DNA from: Chrysochromulina parva
Taxonomy: Eukaryota > Haptophyta > Prymnesiales > Chrysochromulinaceae
Direction of reading: 5' to 3'
Assembly: GCA_002887195.1 (NCBI GenBank)
Contig: PJAB01000221.1
Span: 1 to 33,461 of the forward strand
DNA length: 33,461 bases
Position numbers and translations under genes: made by a program. Positions 17,852 to 26,491 of the stretch are shown here, piece by piece; position 1 is the first letter of the stretch, and every line of letters starts with the position of its first letter. The notes beneath the pieces are model-generated. The model searched no databases, was not told the origin of the DNA, and saw nothing but the letters and a program-made list of their open reading frames with translations.

Positions 17852-18541
17852 ATGGAGAACTCGACGATGGTCAGAGTGACCATCCCCAGCACCGTCGCGC
17901 CAGGTGAACCATTTACGTTCGACTACCAGGGGCAGACGTACACGGTCATGTCACCTACTCCGCCCCCACCAGACGGTACGATGCACGTAAAGCTGCCCTC
18001 TGCCGAAGTGGCGCAGCAGCAGCAGCAGCAACTTCGCCAGCAGCAGCTTGAGATGCAGTATCGCGCGCAGCTGCAGCAGGAACTCATGCAACAGTGGCAG
18101 CAGCAAATGTTGCAGTACCAACTGGCGCAGCAATACCATGCGCAGCAGCATCTCGTGCAGCAGCATCAGCTTCCGCAGCTAGCGCCAGGATCGACTCTAG
18201 AGCAGCAGCGGCAGGAGCAATTGCTGCAATACCAATTGGCGCAACAGTACCATGCGGTGCGGCAGCAGCACCTAGCACAGCAGCAGGCGCAGCAGCAGTT
18301 GTCAGCGCCATCATCCGCACAAGAGCAGGCGGAGCGTCAGCGACAGGAGCAGATGGCGCAGTACCGGCTGGCACAAATGTACCCGGCGGCTGCGCAGCAG
18401 CAGCTGGCACAGCAGCCGCCGCCGCCGCAGCAGCAGCAGCCAGCGACTCAGCAGCAGGATCTGTGGGTGATTCAGGTGGATCCGCAGACCGGCCGGCGTT
18501 ATTACTTGAACCAGCAGACCAATGAGGCGCGCTGGGTGTGA
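17852..18541 (+). CDS. Gln-rich protein with C-terminal WW domain, 229 aa
   Basis: The protein has three parts. Residues 7-50 (MVRVTIPSTVAPGEPFTF, then GQTYTV and MHVKLP) resemble the short beta motif V-x-V-P-x-G-x-x-P-G-Q-x-F found repeatedly in algal and protist proteins. The middle is a Gln/Ala/Leu-rich tract with tyrosines (LQYQLAQQYHA-type units). The end, residues about 201-229, is a WW domain: LWVIQVDPQTGRRYYLNQQ, then NEARWV, with both signature Trp residues. WW domains bind Pro-rich ligands. The frame starts at a TTG (17813), so ATG 17852 is used; a second Met five residues later is also possible. Role unknown. The gene is convergent with the LDAH gene. Confidence 0.75.
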   Translation: MENSTMVRVTIPSTVAPGEPFTFDYQGQTYTVMSPTPPPPDGTMHVKLPSAEVAQQQQQQLRQQQLEMQYRAQLQQELMQQWQQQMLQYQLAQQYHAQQHLVQQHQLPQLAPGSTLEQQRQEQLLQYQLAQQYHAVRQQHLAQQQAQQQLSAPSSAQEQAERQRQEQMAQYRLAQMYPAAAQQQLAQQPPPPQQQQPATQQQDLWVIQVDPQTGRRYYLNQQTNEARWV

Positions 18542-18934
18542 CCCAGAGAGTCGATCGCCAACTCTCGGAGTTGCTGTGTAGGCTGAAAGGCTTGCAACTA
18601 CAGCCGAGAGACATTCTCTGGCAAAGCGCAGAACGCTGTGCTGCACCATTGCCATGTGCATACATCGCCGTACATCGAAAGTGGAAAGAGATCGTTGGTT
18701 GCACCAACGTGTAAAGCGTAAGGGGGCGCACGCTGCGACCCATACCGTGCCATACGTGCTGCGACCTGCAAGTGCATCTGTACATTGGCTTGCAATGTCC
18801 TTGTCGCGTATTCGGGTATTGTCTTTCGTGCACAACGCGCCCGCCCGCGCGATCGCGCGCGCCGTGTGCGTCGTTGTGCGTGCAGCATTAAGCCGTATAG
18901 TAAAGAGGAATATACATGCAGGAGTAGAGTAAAT
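18542..18934. other. Convergent 3' flank between WW and LDAH genes
   Basis: The 393 bp contain no recognisable gene or repeat. A palindromic GC run (GCGCGATCGCGCGCGC, near 18847) and an AT-richer stretch (18895-18932) are present; no canonical AATAAA polyadenylation signal is evident. Confidence 0.4.
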
Positions 18935-20044
18935 TTAAGGGAGCTTCCTCGTCCGACTCCGAGCAACGGCGTCGGCAAATGGAAATGCCTCGTTGACCCG
19001 CTCCACGACCCATTGCGCCACCACATTGGTCTCGCGTGATCTGCACGAGAAGGCATGGCTCACCTCGTCGCGGCTCACGACAGTCGTGGGCACCGCCGCC
19101 TCGGTGGCCAGCCGGCGCTCCATGGCCAGCGGCGCCCACTCGTCCCCACTACTCACGTACAGGGCGGCGAGCCTACCTATTGTTGCGAGTGGACGCAACG
19201 CCTCCGTCGCAAACGTCGCTTGGTGTGAGAACATCTCTGTCCTCGCCAGGAAAAGATAGTTCTCGATGCAGCCGCGATGCAGCATGCCCTCCTCGACGAG
19301 GCGCACGTACTCGCGCTCCATGCCCCCCACTTGTGAGCTCAGGAGCCAGCGACGCACGCGTGACGGCACGACGCTCCGCAGGAGCGGCGCCACGCGGCTG
19401 ATGAGCGGAATGACGAACGGGAAGCGCCGGAGCGCGCGGCTCTTGCTGGCATACGCCGGATCGCTCATATTCTCTTCGAGGAACGGCATCAGGAACAGCA
19501 CGAGCGGCGCAGCCGATGCGCCATTGCGCGCCAATCCCAGCTGCTGGGACACACGAAACGCGAGCCACGCACCGATGGAGTGGCCAATGAGCGTCACGGG
19601 CTGACGCTCTTCCTCGGCCGCTTGCAAGTGCGGCGCCACAACCTCAGTTAAATGAGCGACTTGGTCGTCGAGCCCGTGCGGCGGGCGGTGCCGAAGCTGC
19701 GATGGGCTGGCTGCGGCGCTTAGCAGAGACCACGACACGTGGCCAGCAAGCCCGAGCACCACGACCTCAGCACGCAGCTCCGAAGACAGCACGCTGGCAA
19801 AATCGGCGTAGAAGCCCGCGAGGCCCGGGTTACCCGTGAGGACGATGACCCGCTGCGTTGCAGGCCCTTTGGCTACCTCAGGAACACAACGCAATACCTC
19901 ATAAAGGCCTACCGAACTTTCTGCCAGTGTGATCTGTCCAGGCAGCACCTCCTCGACCGGAGGTTGACATGCGAGCGGCGCCGGGCGGCGAAGCACGGAG
20001 GCCATTGCGAGCAGCACTTGCGAATGGCGTGGTGGTAAAATCAT
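18935..20044 (-). CDS. Lipid droplet-associated hydrolase-type serine hydrolase (LDAH), 369 aa
   Basis: An alpha/beta hydrolase of the LDAH (C2orf43, PF10230) family. Visible signatures are the oxyanion-type LTGNPGLAGFYADF (residues 69-82), the nucleophile elbow GHSIG with Ser156, a candidate acid in SSGDEWAP (Asp301), and the final His in VSHAFS (His330). The order and spacing fit the family. A hydrophobic helical segment around 209-227 (RFPFVIPLISRVAPLLRSVV) could be the membrane or lipid-droplet association region. LDAH proteins sit on lipid droplets and influence neutral-lipid turnover; substrate specificity is debated. The frame begins at a GTG (20056), so ATG 20044 is used. It is a single exon, convergent with the WW gene and divergent from the PAN/transferase gene 188 bp away. 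Confidence 0.85.
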   Translation of the reverse strand: MILPPRHSQVLLAMASVLRRPAPLACQPPVEEVLPGQITLAESSVGLYEVLRCVPEVAKGPATQRVIVLTGNPGLAGFYADFASVLSSELRAEVVVLGLAGHVSWSLLSAAASPSQLRHRPPHGLDDQVAHLTEVVAPHLQAAEEERQPVTLIGHSIGAWLAFRVSQQLGLARNGASAAPLVLFLMPFLEENMSDPAYASKSRALRRFPFVIPLISRVAPLLRSVVPSRVRRWLLSSQVGGMEREYVRLVEEGMLHRGCIENYLFLARTEMFSHQATFATEALRPLATIGRLAALYVSSGDEWAPLAMERRLATEAAVPTTVVSRDEVSHAFSCRSRETNVVAQWVVERVNEAFPFADAVARSRTRKLP

Positions 20045-20232
20045 TGAACGTTGCACTTACTGTACTGTACGGTTCTGCACGCCATGTGGTCGGGTCTCAC
20101 AAGTCTGTCGCCAAGTGAGCCAAGGACAAGTCAAGAGAAGGCTAGGTTTTTAGACGTTTTGGTGGCGAAGGGTTCCGTGGGGCAGTTTCAATTCATGTCC
20201 TTTTTTAGCAAGAATCTCGCGGGGAGAAGAAA

Positions 20233-21870
20233 ATGCAGGATGGCTTTGTCAAGCTGCCACGTAACATCGCGCGCGCCGCCTGCTACTCCGCCTTCGCCTT
20301 GTTCATCGGCCTTGCCGCCTCCACCTTGGCTTCCACCATCAACGGTTCAACTCGCCACACACCTGCCGACGAGTTCGACGAGTTCGAGTGTCAGGCAGAG
20401 GCGATAACCTCACCTGAGGCAAGGTGCATCAACAGTATGCCATGCCCACTGCAGCACTACGTTGCCCCCTACACCTATTCGAGCTGCCGGGCCGCGTGTG
20501 CAGCCCGCCGAGACTGCCTCTCGTTCAGCATCGATGAGGAGGGGAATTGCATCCTCAAAGATCGAGCACTGGTCATTAAGGTGTTGCCATCCGATCCACT
20601 CCATGCGTTGGAGCCCAAAGCGTGCTCGCGCACAGCGATCGACTTCCCACGGTGGTGGCTGAACGCGACCGGGATGATTGGGCAGTACCGGCTCGCGGAC
20701 ATAATCGGCTGCTTCGGCGAGCGTGTCGACGCTTTCCATTGTGCTGGACTCGATCCGGCGAATGTGCGAAAGCAGTGGCCGGGCTCAATTGGCGACTACT
20801 ACACGCGCTTCGCCGAGAAAGTGTACGACATGAAAGCTCTGACGCGATCGGCGGATGCGATGCGCTACCGGGGCATGCGGCCCGTGCCGCGCAGCTCTGC
20901 GCTCCAAGGGCCGCATACGTGCCCGTTCGTGAAGCCCGCGCGAAACGAGTGCGTAGTGCACGTGCGCCTCGGCGAAGTCTTCGGCAACGGCGTGTGCAAT
21001 CGGAGCGCCGACGAGTTGTGGCGCGGGCGCCCAGGCACAGGGGCCCCATGGACGATCCACGAGGAGGTCGGCAGCGCGTCCGTGTGCGACCGGTACGCAC
21101 GGCCCGAGAACTATTACCACTGATTGTGACTGATTGCGACTGTAGATGGCGACTAATGGCCATCTATGGAACGGATATATGGCAGGTACGTGCGACCTGA
21201 GAGCTATTACTACGGGCTGCTCAACGAGCTCCCCAAAGGTGCCACTGGCCTTGTGATCGTGGCCAAGGTCAATACGCTGCTCGACGACGGGCGCAAGTTC
21301 TCAAACAATGACAACGAGACTGGATTCGGGCATGGCGCGATGGGGCGCAGTCTCAAGTACATCCCGCTACTCTGATGGCCTCTGATTGCATGCTGATTGC
21401 ATGCTGTTTGCATGCTGATTGCCACACCGCCGCCATATAGGTACATCTCGCACTTGCGCCGCTGGATCGAGTCGGCGAAGTCGCGCAGCGGCTCATCACT
21501 TCACGTGCGCTGGATCAGTCCGGCAGGCTCTGGACAGCTTGGCGTCGATTGCGACTTCGCGTTCATGTCCGAAGCGCGCTTCTTCGCGCCGAGTGGGGGC
21601 AACTTTGGGCGCCTCATCGGTGAGGTGGTGCACGAGCGTGGAGGCAGGGTACTCGGACCACTCGGAGCCGTGCTCCGCAGTGGGCTCCGCAGCTTGCGCA
21701 CTCGCGCTGAGCTGGGGCGGCCAAGCCACTCAGGCCACATTACGTTCGATCGCCTACAGGCTCCACGCAGGTCACCGAACATGGCGAGGGCGGCGTGGTG
21801 GAGGAAGGCGACGAACGCGTTTTGCATCAGCAAGGGCGGCAACAGGAGCAACTGTAAAGATTTAGTCTAG
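20233..21870 (+). CDS. PAN-like plus glycosyltransferase-like membrane protein, join(20233..21092,21186..21356,21441..21870), 486 aa
   Basis: A type II anchor lies at residues 13-35 (ACYSAFALFIGLAASTLAST). Next is a Cys-rich PAN/apple-like segment (about 53-125) with SSCRAACAARRDCLSFSIDE and GNCILKD. A transferase-like lumenal domain follows: CVVHVRLGEVFGNGVC near residue 240, GATGLVIVAKVN in exon 2, and CDFAFMSEARFFAPSGGNFG in exon 3. The last resembles the nucleotide-sugar-site block of fucosyltransferase-like families, where an Asp plus sxxFvxsgGgfs is common. Splicing at CG|GTACGC...GGCAG|GTACGT and AA|GTACAT...ATATAG|GTACAT restores one frame. It probably acts in the Golgi on surface glycans; donor and acceptor are unknown. 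It is convergent with the CRAL-TRIO gene, with 53 bp between stops. Confidence 0.75.
21093..21185 (+). other. Intron 1 of the PAN/transferase gene (93 nt)
   Basis: A GT-AG, phase-2 intron. Its first 28 nt match the first 28 nt of the next exon at 22 positions, all six differences being transitions, so both encode RY-x-RPE-x-YY. The remainder has TGATTG repeats and a branch-point-like GACTAAT (21151-21157). Reading through would stop at TGA 21121. Confidence 0.85.
21357..21440 (+). other. Intron 2 of the PAN/transferase gene (84 nt)
   Basis: A GT-AG, phase-2 intron. The intron begins GTACATCCCGC and the next exon begins GTACATCTCGC (13 of 18 identical). The middle is a short tandem array of CTGATTGCATG units (21381-21421). 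Without splicing, TGA at 21373 would end the protein. Confidence 0.8.
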
Positions 21871-21923
21871 TTCGTTCAACAGATTTAACGGTACCGCTCG
21901 ATAGACGTAGATCAGATCACTGA

Positions 21924-23480
21924 TCACAGACGGGTTCTGACCTCCGCGACACCATCACCACACGACACCGGTGCGAATCGAGTGTTGGGCGGGGGCCAAG
22001 TGTCGCTGGTGCCGCCGAAGCAGCGCGGCAAGTTCTCGATCGTGATCCAGCGCATCAGCTTCTGACGCTCCTTAGCGTTGGTCCGTGGCTCAAGGAAGTC
22101 GACCTGGAGTGCAATCAGTGATCTTTTGAGTGAGCCAGGAGGCCGCGCGATCAGTGGCAATCCGCGGCAATCCGCGGCAATCCGCGGCGATCACCTTTTC
22201 GAGCACGCGCGCGGACATCATAGTGCGCAGGCCGCGCCAAACCCCTTGTAGCCAGCGTGGCGCGTGGCAGATGAAGACAGCACCGAGGAGCTGAGGATAG
22301 AAGTCCTCGATTGCTTTCGTATTCTCGGCGTCACGCCGCTGGAATCGGCGGTTGATGCCGCGGAGCGACATGCCGTGCAGGTCGATGAGGCGCACATACT
22401 TGGTCAGGTAGCCAGTGCGCCGCGTGACCTCATCGCACTGGCGATGGAGCCACTCAACGGCTAATCGATGCGCTTGGGCCTGCAATCAAGGGTCATACGA
22501 TGCCCTCATGAGCACTCAAGGGCCAGCATGGGGTCATCAGATGATGCCATCACCTGCTCTTCTTCACTGAGGGTGGCGACCATCTGGTGGAAGTCGAGCA
22601 ACCCCGGCACGGCGACGAGAACGGCACCTCGATCCGCATCGGGCACGTAGTACGAGACGGCGTCGCGCACCGTCATCGAGGCGTAAAACTTGGCCACAGG
22701 TCCAAACACTAGAGCATCTGGTCCGCCGCACAGCAAGCCCGGCTCATCCAAGCCGTGTCGCGCTCGCCACGCAATGGTCGACTTCACAGCCTTGACGGCC
22801 GCCTGCCTGCCTGCCTGCCTCCCTGTGCTCCCCAGTGGGAGACTGCACGGGAGGTGGCTCAGCACGAAGCGCAAGAGGAAAAGATCGTCGTGCCGTGCCG
22901 CATCGTAATGCTCCTCCTCGCACACCCGCGAGCGCAGCGTCGCAAGCTCGTCCGCATGTTGGGCGATCAAATCCGCGATGCGCTCGCGCCCATGAGCCTC
23001 GACCTGTGCATCGACGGCCGATACGACGCGTTCGCGCCCTTCCGCCTTGACCTGTGCCGCGGCTACCTGAACTGAGGCACGAGCGGGCTCAACAACCGGC
23101 TCCTTAGATGGTGTAGCGTCCTTCGTCTCCGCTTTGACAATCTGAGCCAGAATTGTGCCCTCGATGAGGCTGCCCTTGATGGAGCTGCCGTCGTGCAAGA
23201 GCAGCGGCGGCAGCAGCATGCGAGAGGAGATGCTCGGACTGTGCTCCATGTGGGGCATCTCAGCCCGCAGCTCAGTCAACGCCTGTGGCCGATAAGCCCG
23301 AAGGTGGTCCGCGATGGCGGTTAAAGGATCGGCCGGCCTGTCGATGAGCACTTGCTCGACTGCCGCCTCAATCGCGACGCGTGCCTCCTGCAGGTACACT
23401 TCCGCTGGGGGTCGTGGCAGCGCCCTCAGCCAGCGCACCACTGCCGCCTCGGTCGGAGTGGGACGCCTCAGCGATGACAT
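21924..23480 (-). CDS. CRAL-TRIO (Sec14-like) lipid-binding protein with Dpy-30-like N-terminus, 463 aa
   Basis: Exons run complement(22554-23480), (22195-22479) and (21924-22103). Residues near 54-72 (RPADPLTAIADHLRAYRPQ) resemble the Dpy-30/RIIa dimerisation motif. A helical, charged middle follows. The C-terminal part is a CRAL-TRIO domain: DLFLLRFVLSH, VKSTIAWRARHGLD, RGAVLVAVPGLLDF, YVRLIDLHGM, FYPQLLGAVFICHAPRWLQ, ARVLEKVDF and LPRCFGG. Sec14-type domains bind and exchange phospholipids or other lipids. The frame opens upstream at a GTG, and ATG 23480 (MSSLRRPTPT) is the first Met. Removing two GT-AG introns restores the domain, which supports the model. A Dpy-30-like plus Sec14 fusion may tether lipid exchange to a scaffold such as the flagellum; that is inference. 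Confidence 0.8.
22104..22194 (-). other. Intron 2 of the CRAL-TRIO gene (91 nt) with 10-bp tandem repeats
   Basis: The boundaries on the minus strand are AAG|GTGATCG and CTCCAG|GTCGAC, phase 0. The 5' half is three exact plus one imperfect copies of GCCGCGGATT (22155-22190). CTGATTGCA lies just before the acceptor and probably carries the branch point. Confidence 0.85.
22480..22553 (-). other. Intron 1 of the CRAL-TRIO gene (74 nt)
   Basis: The boundaries on the minus strand are GAGCAG|GTGATGG and GATTGCAG|GCCCAAG, phase 0, joining LSEEEQ to AQAHRLAVEW. TGACCC and CCCTTGA-TGC motifs occur twice within it. TTGAT near the acceptor may be the branch point. Unspliced, a TGA ends the frame shortly after the donor. 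Confidence 0.8.
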
Positions 23481-24252
23481 AGGGCCCCTTTTGTCCACGA
23501 CAGGTTCGGCTCCCTCCTTTTTCCCACCCACAGAGCTGGGGCCTGGCAATGCCCCCAGCGTCGACTTGCCAGGCGAGAGATCCCAGGTGCGCGGTTGTGG
23601 TTCCCTGTGCGTGAACGTTAACACGACAGACGCCAGTCAGTAATAAGTGTCGTCAGTCAGTCAGTGTCGTCAGTCAGTCAGTTTCTTCGCGGTCCCCCGA
23701 CAGACGCGACAACCGTGTGTTGTGAGTTTGTTCGGTGAAACATTATGAATAAAACTTTGTTGTCTTTCAGCACGCCGTGCGTACCGGTACCCCGTGCATC
23801 TTTTGACCATCGCTTTGGGGGACGTATTTGGAGGGCTGTGTTCGGTTTTTCTTTTTTAATTGTTCGGTTGTGTCTCGTGAATTTGAAGCGGGGACCCTTC
23901 ACCTACCACCTTACCTCGTGCACCTTGTAGTTGCCCTCTGCACACGACCGTCGCGACCTTCTGCGCTCTTGCCTCTTGGAGAGTCCATGGGTCGAGGCGG
24001 GAGACGGTAAGGAGACGGAGTTGCGGAGTCTGAGAGTGAGAGTAGACGGTGACGCTGCTTAGACGCTGCTTCGCAGCCTTGGCCCTTTCTCATGATCTCT
24101 GGTTTGGGCTTTCCACACGTATTACACACGTACATACGTTCTCTTCGGTACGATCACCCCCCCGGGGCGCCGGGGGAATGATCGCGTATTGATCGCGAAA
24201 TCCAACCAGCACCAACTCAGACCTTTAATGGAATAACTCAACCCTTCAAACC
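23481..24252. other. Intergenic region between CRAL-TRIO and PAN/WW genes
   Basis: The 772 bp hold no convincing gene. Visible features are a CAGT-rich tandem array (23636-23682, including two copies of AGTGTCGTCAGTCAGTC), one GTACCGGTAC palindrome (23781-23790), an AT-rich patch (23850-23870) and a near-palindromic GC block around 24159-24175 (CCCCGGGGCGCCGGGG). TGATCGCG-like strings repeat near 24177-24200. Confidence 0.5.
23636..23682. repeat. CAGT-rich tandem repeat upstream of the CRAL-TRIO gene
   Basis: A 17-bp unit, AGTGTCGTCAGTCAGTC, occurs twice and is flanked by further CAGT repeats. It lies about 160 bp upstream of the CRAL-TRIO ATG on the minus strand, so it may fall within the promoter or 5' UTR. 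Confidence 0.8.
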
Positions 24253-25749
24253 TCAACAAAGCGCAAGTACTGTAGTGTTTTGCGGTAGTACGCCGTACGA
24301 AATATCGGAAGGGCCTGAAGCGGGAGCCTCGGGTTTGTCGGTCGAGATTGAAGCGCCGCAGGCAGGTAGGGGGCTCGCTGGGATCTTCTCAGAGGCGGTG
24401 TTGTCGCCAGCCACCCGTCCCGTCTCTGAGATGACCGCGGGTGTCAACCGTCCCGTTGCCTGCCACTCCCGCGCCGTGCTGGCGACCTCATCGGCGAACG
24501 CCTCGGCGCCGCCGACACGGTACACGCTTCTCTCAAAGTCCGAGAGCAGTGGTTGAGGCTGAGGAGACTGTTTAACCTGTGACGGCAGTTGGTCAGGCCT
24601 GGTGGCAGGTGAGGCAGGTAGCCTTTGGATCAAGGGAGACCCCATAATGATGTTGCCACCGTCAGCCCTCGGCGGCGGCGGCAGTGCATGCACATTCTCC
24701 GGTGTGATCAGTACGGCTTTATGAGAGGGGGCAGACGTACTACGTGCACGAGCGTGTACGAAGATTGTCTGCCCTGACGCAGAGTCCAGCGCCGCAGACC
24801 ATCCCGGAGGCACGGGCCAGCCTGGCAGGAGCGGCGGTGGCGGCGGCGCGGGCGGCGGCGTCGCCGGCGGCGCGATACGTCCCTGCGCCGCCTCCTCGGG
24901 GGCTGGCACCGCCTCACTCCGAGTCTCTGAGCGATTCTCGGAGGACCGCGCTCTCATGTGGTGCTTTCCATCCTCCGGCTGGTGTTTGGACTCGGAGTGC
25001 TCGCTATTCGGATGGTCGAGAGTCAGCGTAGCCTCAATTGACTCTTGGCTCGGCGCGCTCAAGTATTTGGAGCGATCAAGTTCGACATGATGCTTCAAGG
25101 AGGACCGCCTCGCCTCGTTGCCGAGGAGAAGGCTTTTGGCGTGTCGCTTCAAGGTCTGCCTCGCCTCGTCCTCGAGGGCGAACGTGTAGGAGATGAGCAG
25201 GAGCATGATCCCGAGAAGCACGAGCAGCACAGCACGCATGTGCGATTTCATCCCCTCGAGGAGCTCGTCGATCTCCAGCGATCGCAGCGACGACGGCGGC
25301 AATGGCGGTGGCCGAGGCGACGGCGGTGGCTGAGGCGATGGCGGTGGCCGAGGCGAGGTGGGAGGCGACAGCGGCCGCGGCGGCAGGGGTGAGGGTGGCG
25401 GTGATGGCAGCTCATTGTGCTTGCCAACTAGGACGTAGAGCTTGCTCTGCTCTGCAAGCCTTTTGGCGCTGAGCAGGTGGTCGGCGGTCTGGGTCGGCCC
25501 GCCGCGGAAGTAACATTGGCCATGAAATGTGACGAAGCCATGGCAGTGCGGGTCTGCAAAGCACTCCGTCAGGCATGGCGTGGGTGGCTCGAATGTGTAC
25601 GGCATGCTGCTCTCGAGCCTGCCCGGTGAATCGAGGTCGCGCACGCCGTAGTCTGCACCAGCGTCGACATCGAATTTGTCAAATCGCAAATAGCGGTTCA
25701 GCAGCGTCGAATCACCATCTCCATAGGCTCTGACGGCGAAGGGCGCCAT
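24253..25749 (-). CDS. PAN-like / Pro-rich / single-TM / WW membrane protein, 498 aa
   Basis: In order: a short hydrophobic N-terminus (MAPFAVRAYG), a Cys-rich PAN/apple-like segment (residues 59-79, PCLTECFADPHCHGF...QCYF), a proline-rich extracellular stalk (SPPPSPLPPRPLSPP-type, about 115-155), one membrane helix (171-192, MRAVLLVLLGIMLLLISYTF), a charged cytoplasmic linker, a WW-like domain near 311-340 (PPGWSAALDSASGQTIFVHA) and a disordered tail. The frame is open 11 codons further to a TTG, and those codons (TIFGVTFLFL) would extend the hydrophobic stretch into a better signal peptide. An ATG at 25788-25786 is in another frame and stops at once. The true start may therefore be non-AUG or lie on an unseen exon. 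It looks like a surface receptor or adhesion protein. Confidence 0.65.
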   Translation of the reverse strand: MAPFAVRAYGDGDSTLLNRYLRFDKFDVDAGADYGVRDLDSPGRLESSMPYTFEPPTPCLTECFADPHCHGFVTFHGQCYFRGGPTQTADHLLSAKRLAEQSKLYVLVGKHNELPSPPPSPLPPRPLSPPTSPRPPPSPQPPPSPRPPPLPPSSLRSLEIDELLEGMKSHMRAVLLVLLGIMLLLISYTFALEDEARQTLKRHAKSLLLGNEARRSSLKHHVELDRSKYLSAPSQESIEATLTLDHPNSEHSESKHQPEDGKHHMRARSSENRSETRSEAVPAPEEAAQGRIAPPATPPPAPPPPPLLPGWPVPPGWSAALDSASGQTIFVHARARSTSAPSHKAVLITPENVHALPPPPRADGGNIIMGSPLIQRLPASPATRPDQLPSQVKQSPQPQPLLSDFERSVYRVGGAEAFADEVASTAREWQATGRLTPAVISETGRVAGDNTASEKIPASPLPACGASISTDKPEAPASGPSDISYGVLPQNTTVLALC

Positions 25750-25840
25750 CAAAAAAAGGAAAGTCACCCCAAATATGGTCAAAGTTTCATGCAGAAGCTA
25801 CGAAACTAACTGCGGGCCCAAGCCGCTTCAAAGCGCCATT

Positions 25841-26491
25841 ATGGCGGTTCGAGAGTGTTCAAACCCCACGAACCGTGAAGGGAAACGGCTCCACCAACGA
25901 GGGTCTATGCTCGTCGATGACGCCCACGTCTTCGACGAGCCGGTGATGAGGCTGAACGGCTCGCAGCAGCCCTTGGCTCGCGCGCAGAGCGCAGGGCTCG
26001 CATCATCCGTATCGCTTTCTCGCACGCCAAGCATGGGTGGCTTTTCGGCAGGTGCGAGAATAGCTCAGCAGTCGACCGCTGCCAGCCTTGTGGAGCAGCG
26101 GGCAATGGCAGACGTGGTGCTATACAGGAACAGCACCGGTCGGCACTCCGTCTCCATCCAGAATCTTCTCGCTGCGTCACGAGACGACGAGGACGAATCC
26201 TTCACCGTGACTGAACACACACCGCACTTGCTCGGCTACTATGCAAGCCACGGGCCGGAGATCTCCTGGACCGCTCGCGAGCGCCTACGCAGCTCGCTCG
26301 AGCGCGACGCGCCAGCCGACGTCCTCGACGACATTCGCGCCTTGGCACGCCAGCCTGGACAGACTGGCATCAGCGCCTTCAAGCTCTACTGCGATGCAGA
26401 GAGGAGGCCGTCGCGGAGCAACCGGCAGATATCATTCAGCTTGCCGACCAGCCTCCCAGCCTGGCACCCGCCTGGTATGCGCACTCCGTAA
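25841..26491 (+). CDS. Hypothetical protein, 216 aa
   Basis: Not recognised. The frame is open from ATG 25775, but that lies only 26 bp from the opposing gene start, so I prefer ATG 25841 (MAVRECSNPTNREG); ATG 25907 (MLVDDAHVFDE) is also possible. It is Ser/Arg-rich and partly ordered: VVLYRNSTGRHSVSIQNLLA and LLGYYASHGPEISWTARERL look like folded helices. The last 30 residues are Pro/Ser-rich. There is no signal peptide, membrane segment or known motif. It is divergent from the PAN/WW membrane gene, with which it must share a promoter. Confidence 0.5.
   Translation: MAVRECSNPTNREGKRLHQRGSMLVDDAHVFDEPVMRLNGSQQPLARAQSAGLASSVSLSRTPSMGGFSAGARIAQQSTAASLVEQRAMADVVLYRNSTGRHSVSIQNLLAASRDDEDESFTVTEHTPHLLGYYASHGPEISWTARERLRSSLERDAPADVLDDIRALARQPGQTGISAFKLYCDAERRPSRSNRQISFSLPTSLPAWHPPGMRTP

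Noticed and set aside
18084..18833. Long minus-strand open frame opposite the Gln-rich WW gene
   Set aside because: It is an Ala/Leu-rich shadow of CAG-type repeats on the coding strand, with no domain or plausible start.
22800..22832. CTGC tandem run as an intron or mobile-element scar in the CRAL-TRIO exon
   Set aside because: It reads in frame as GRQAGRQA within the protein and needs no splicing; a simple coding microsatellite.
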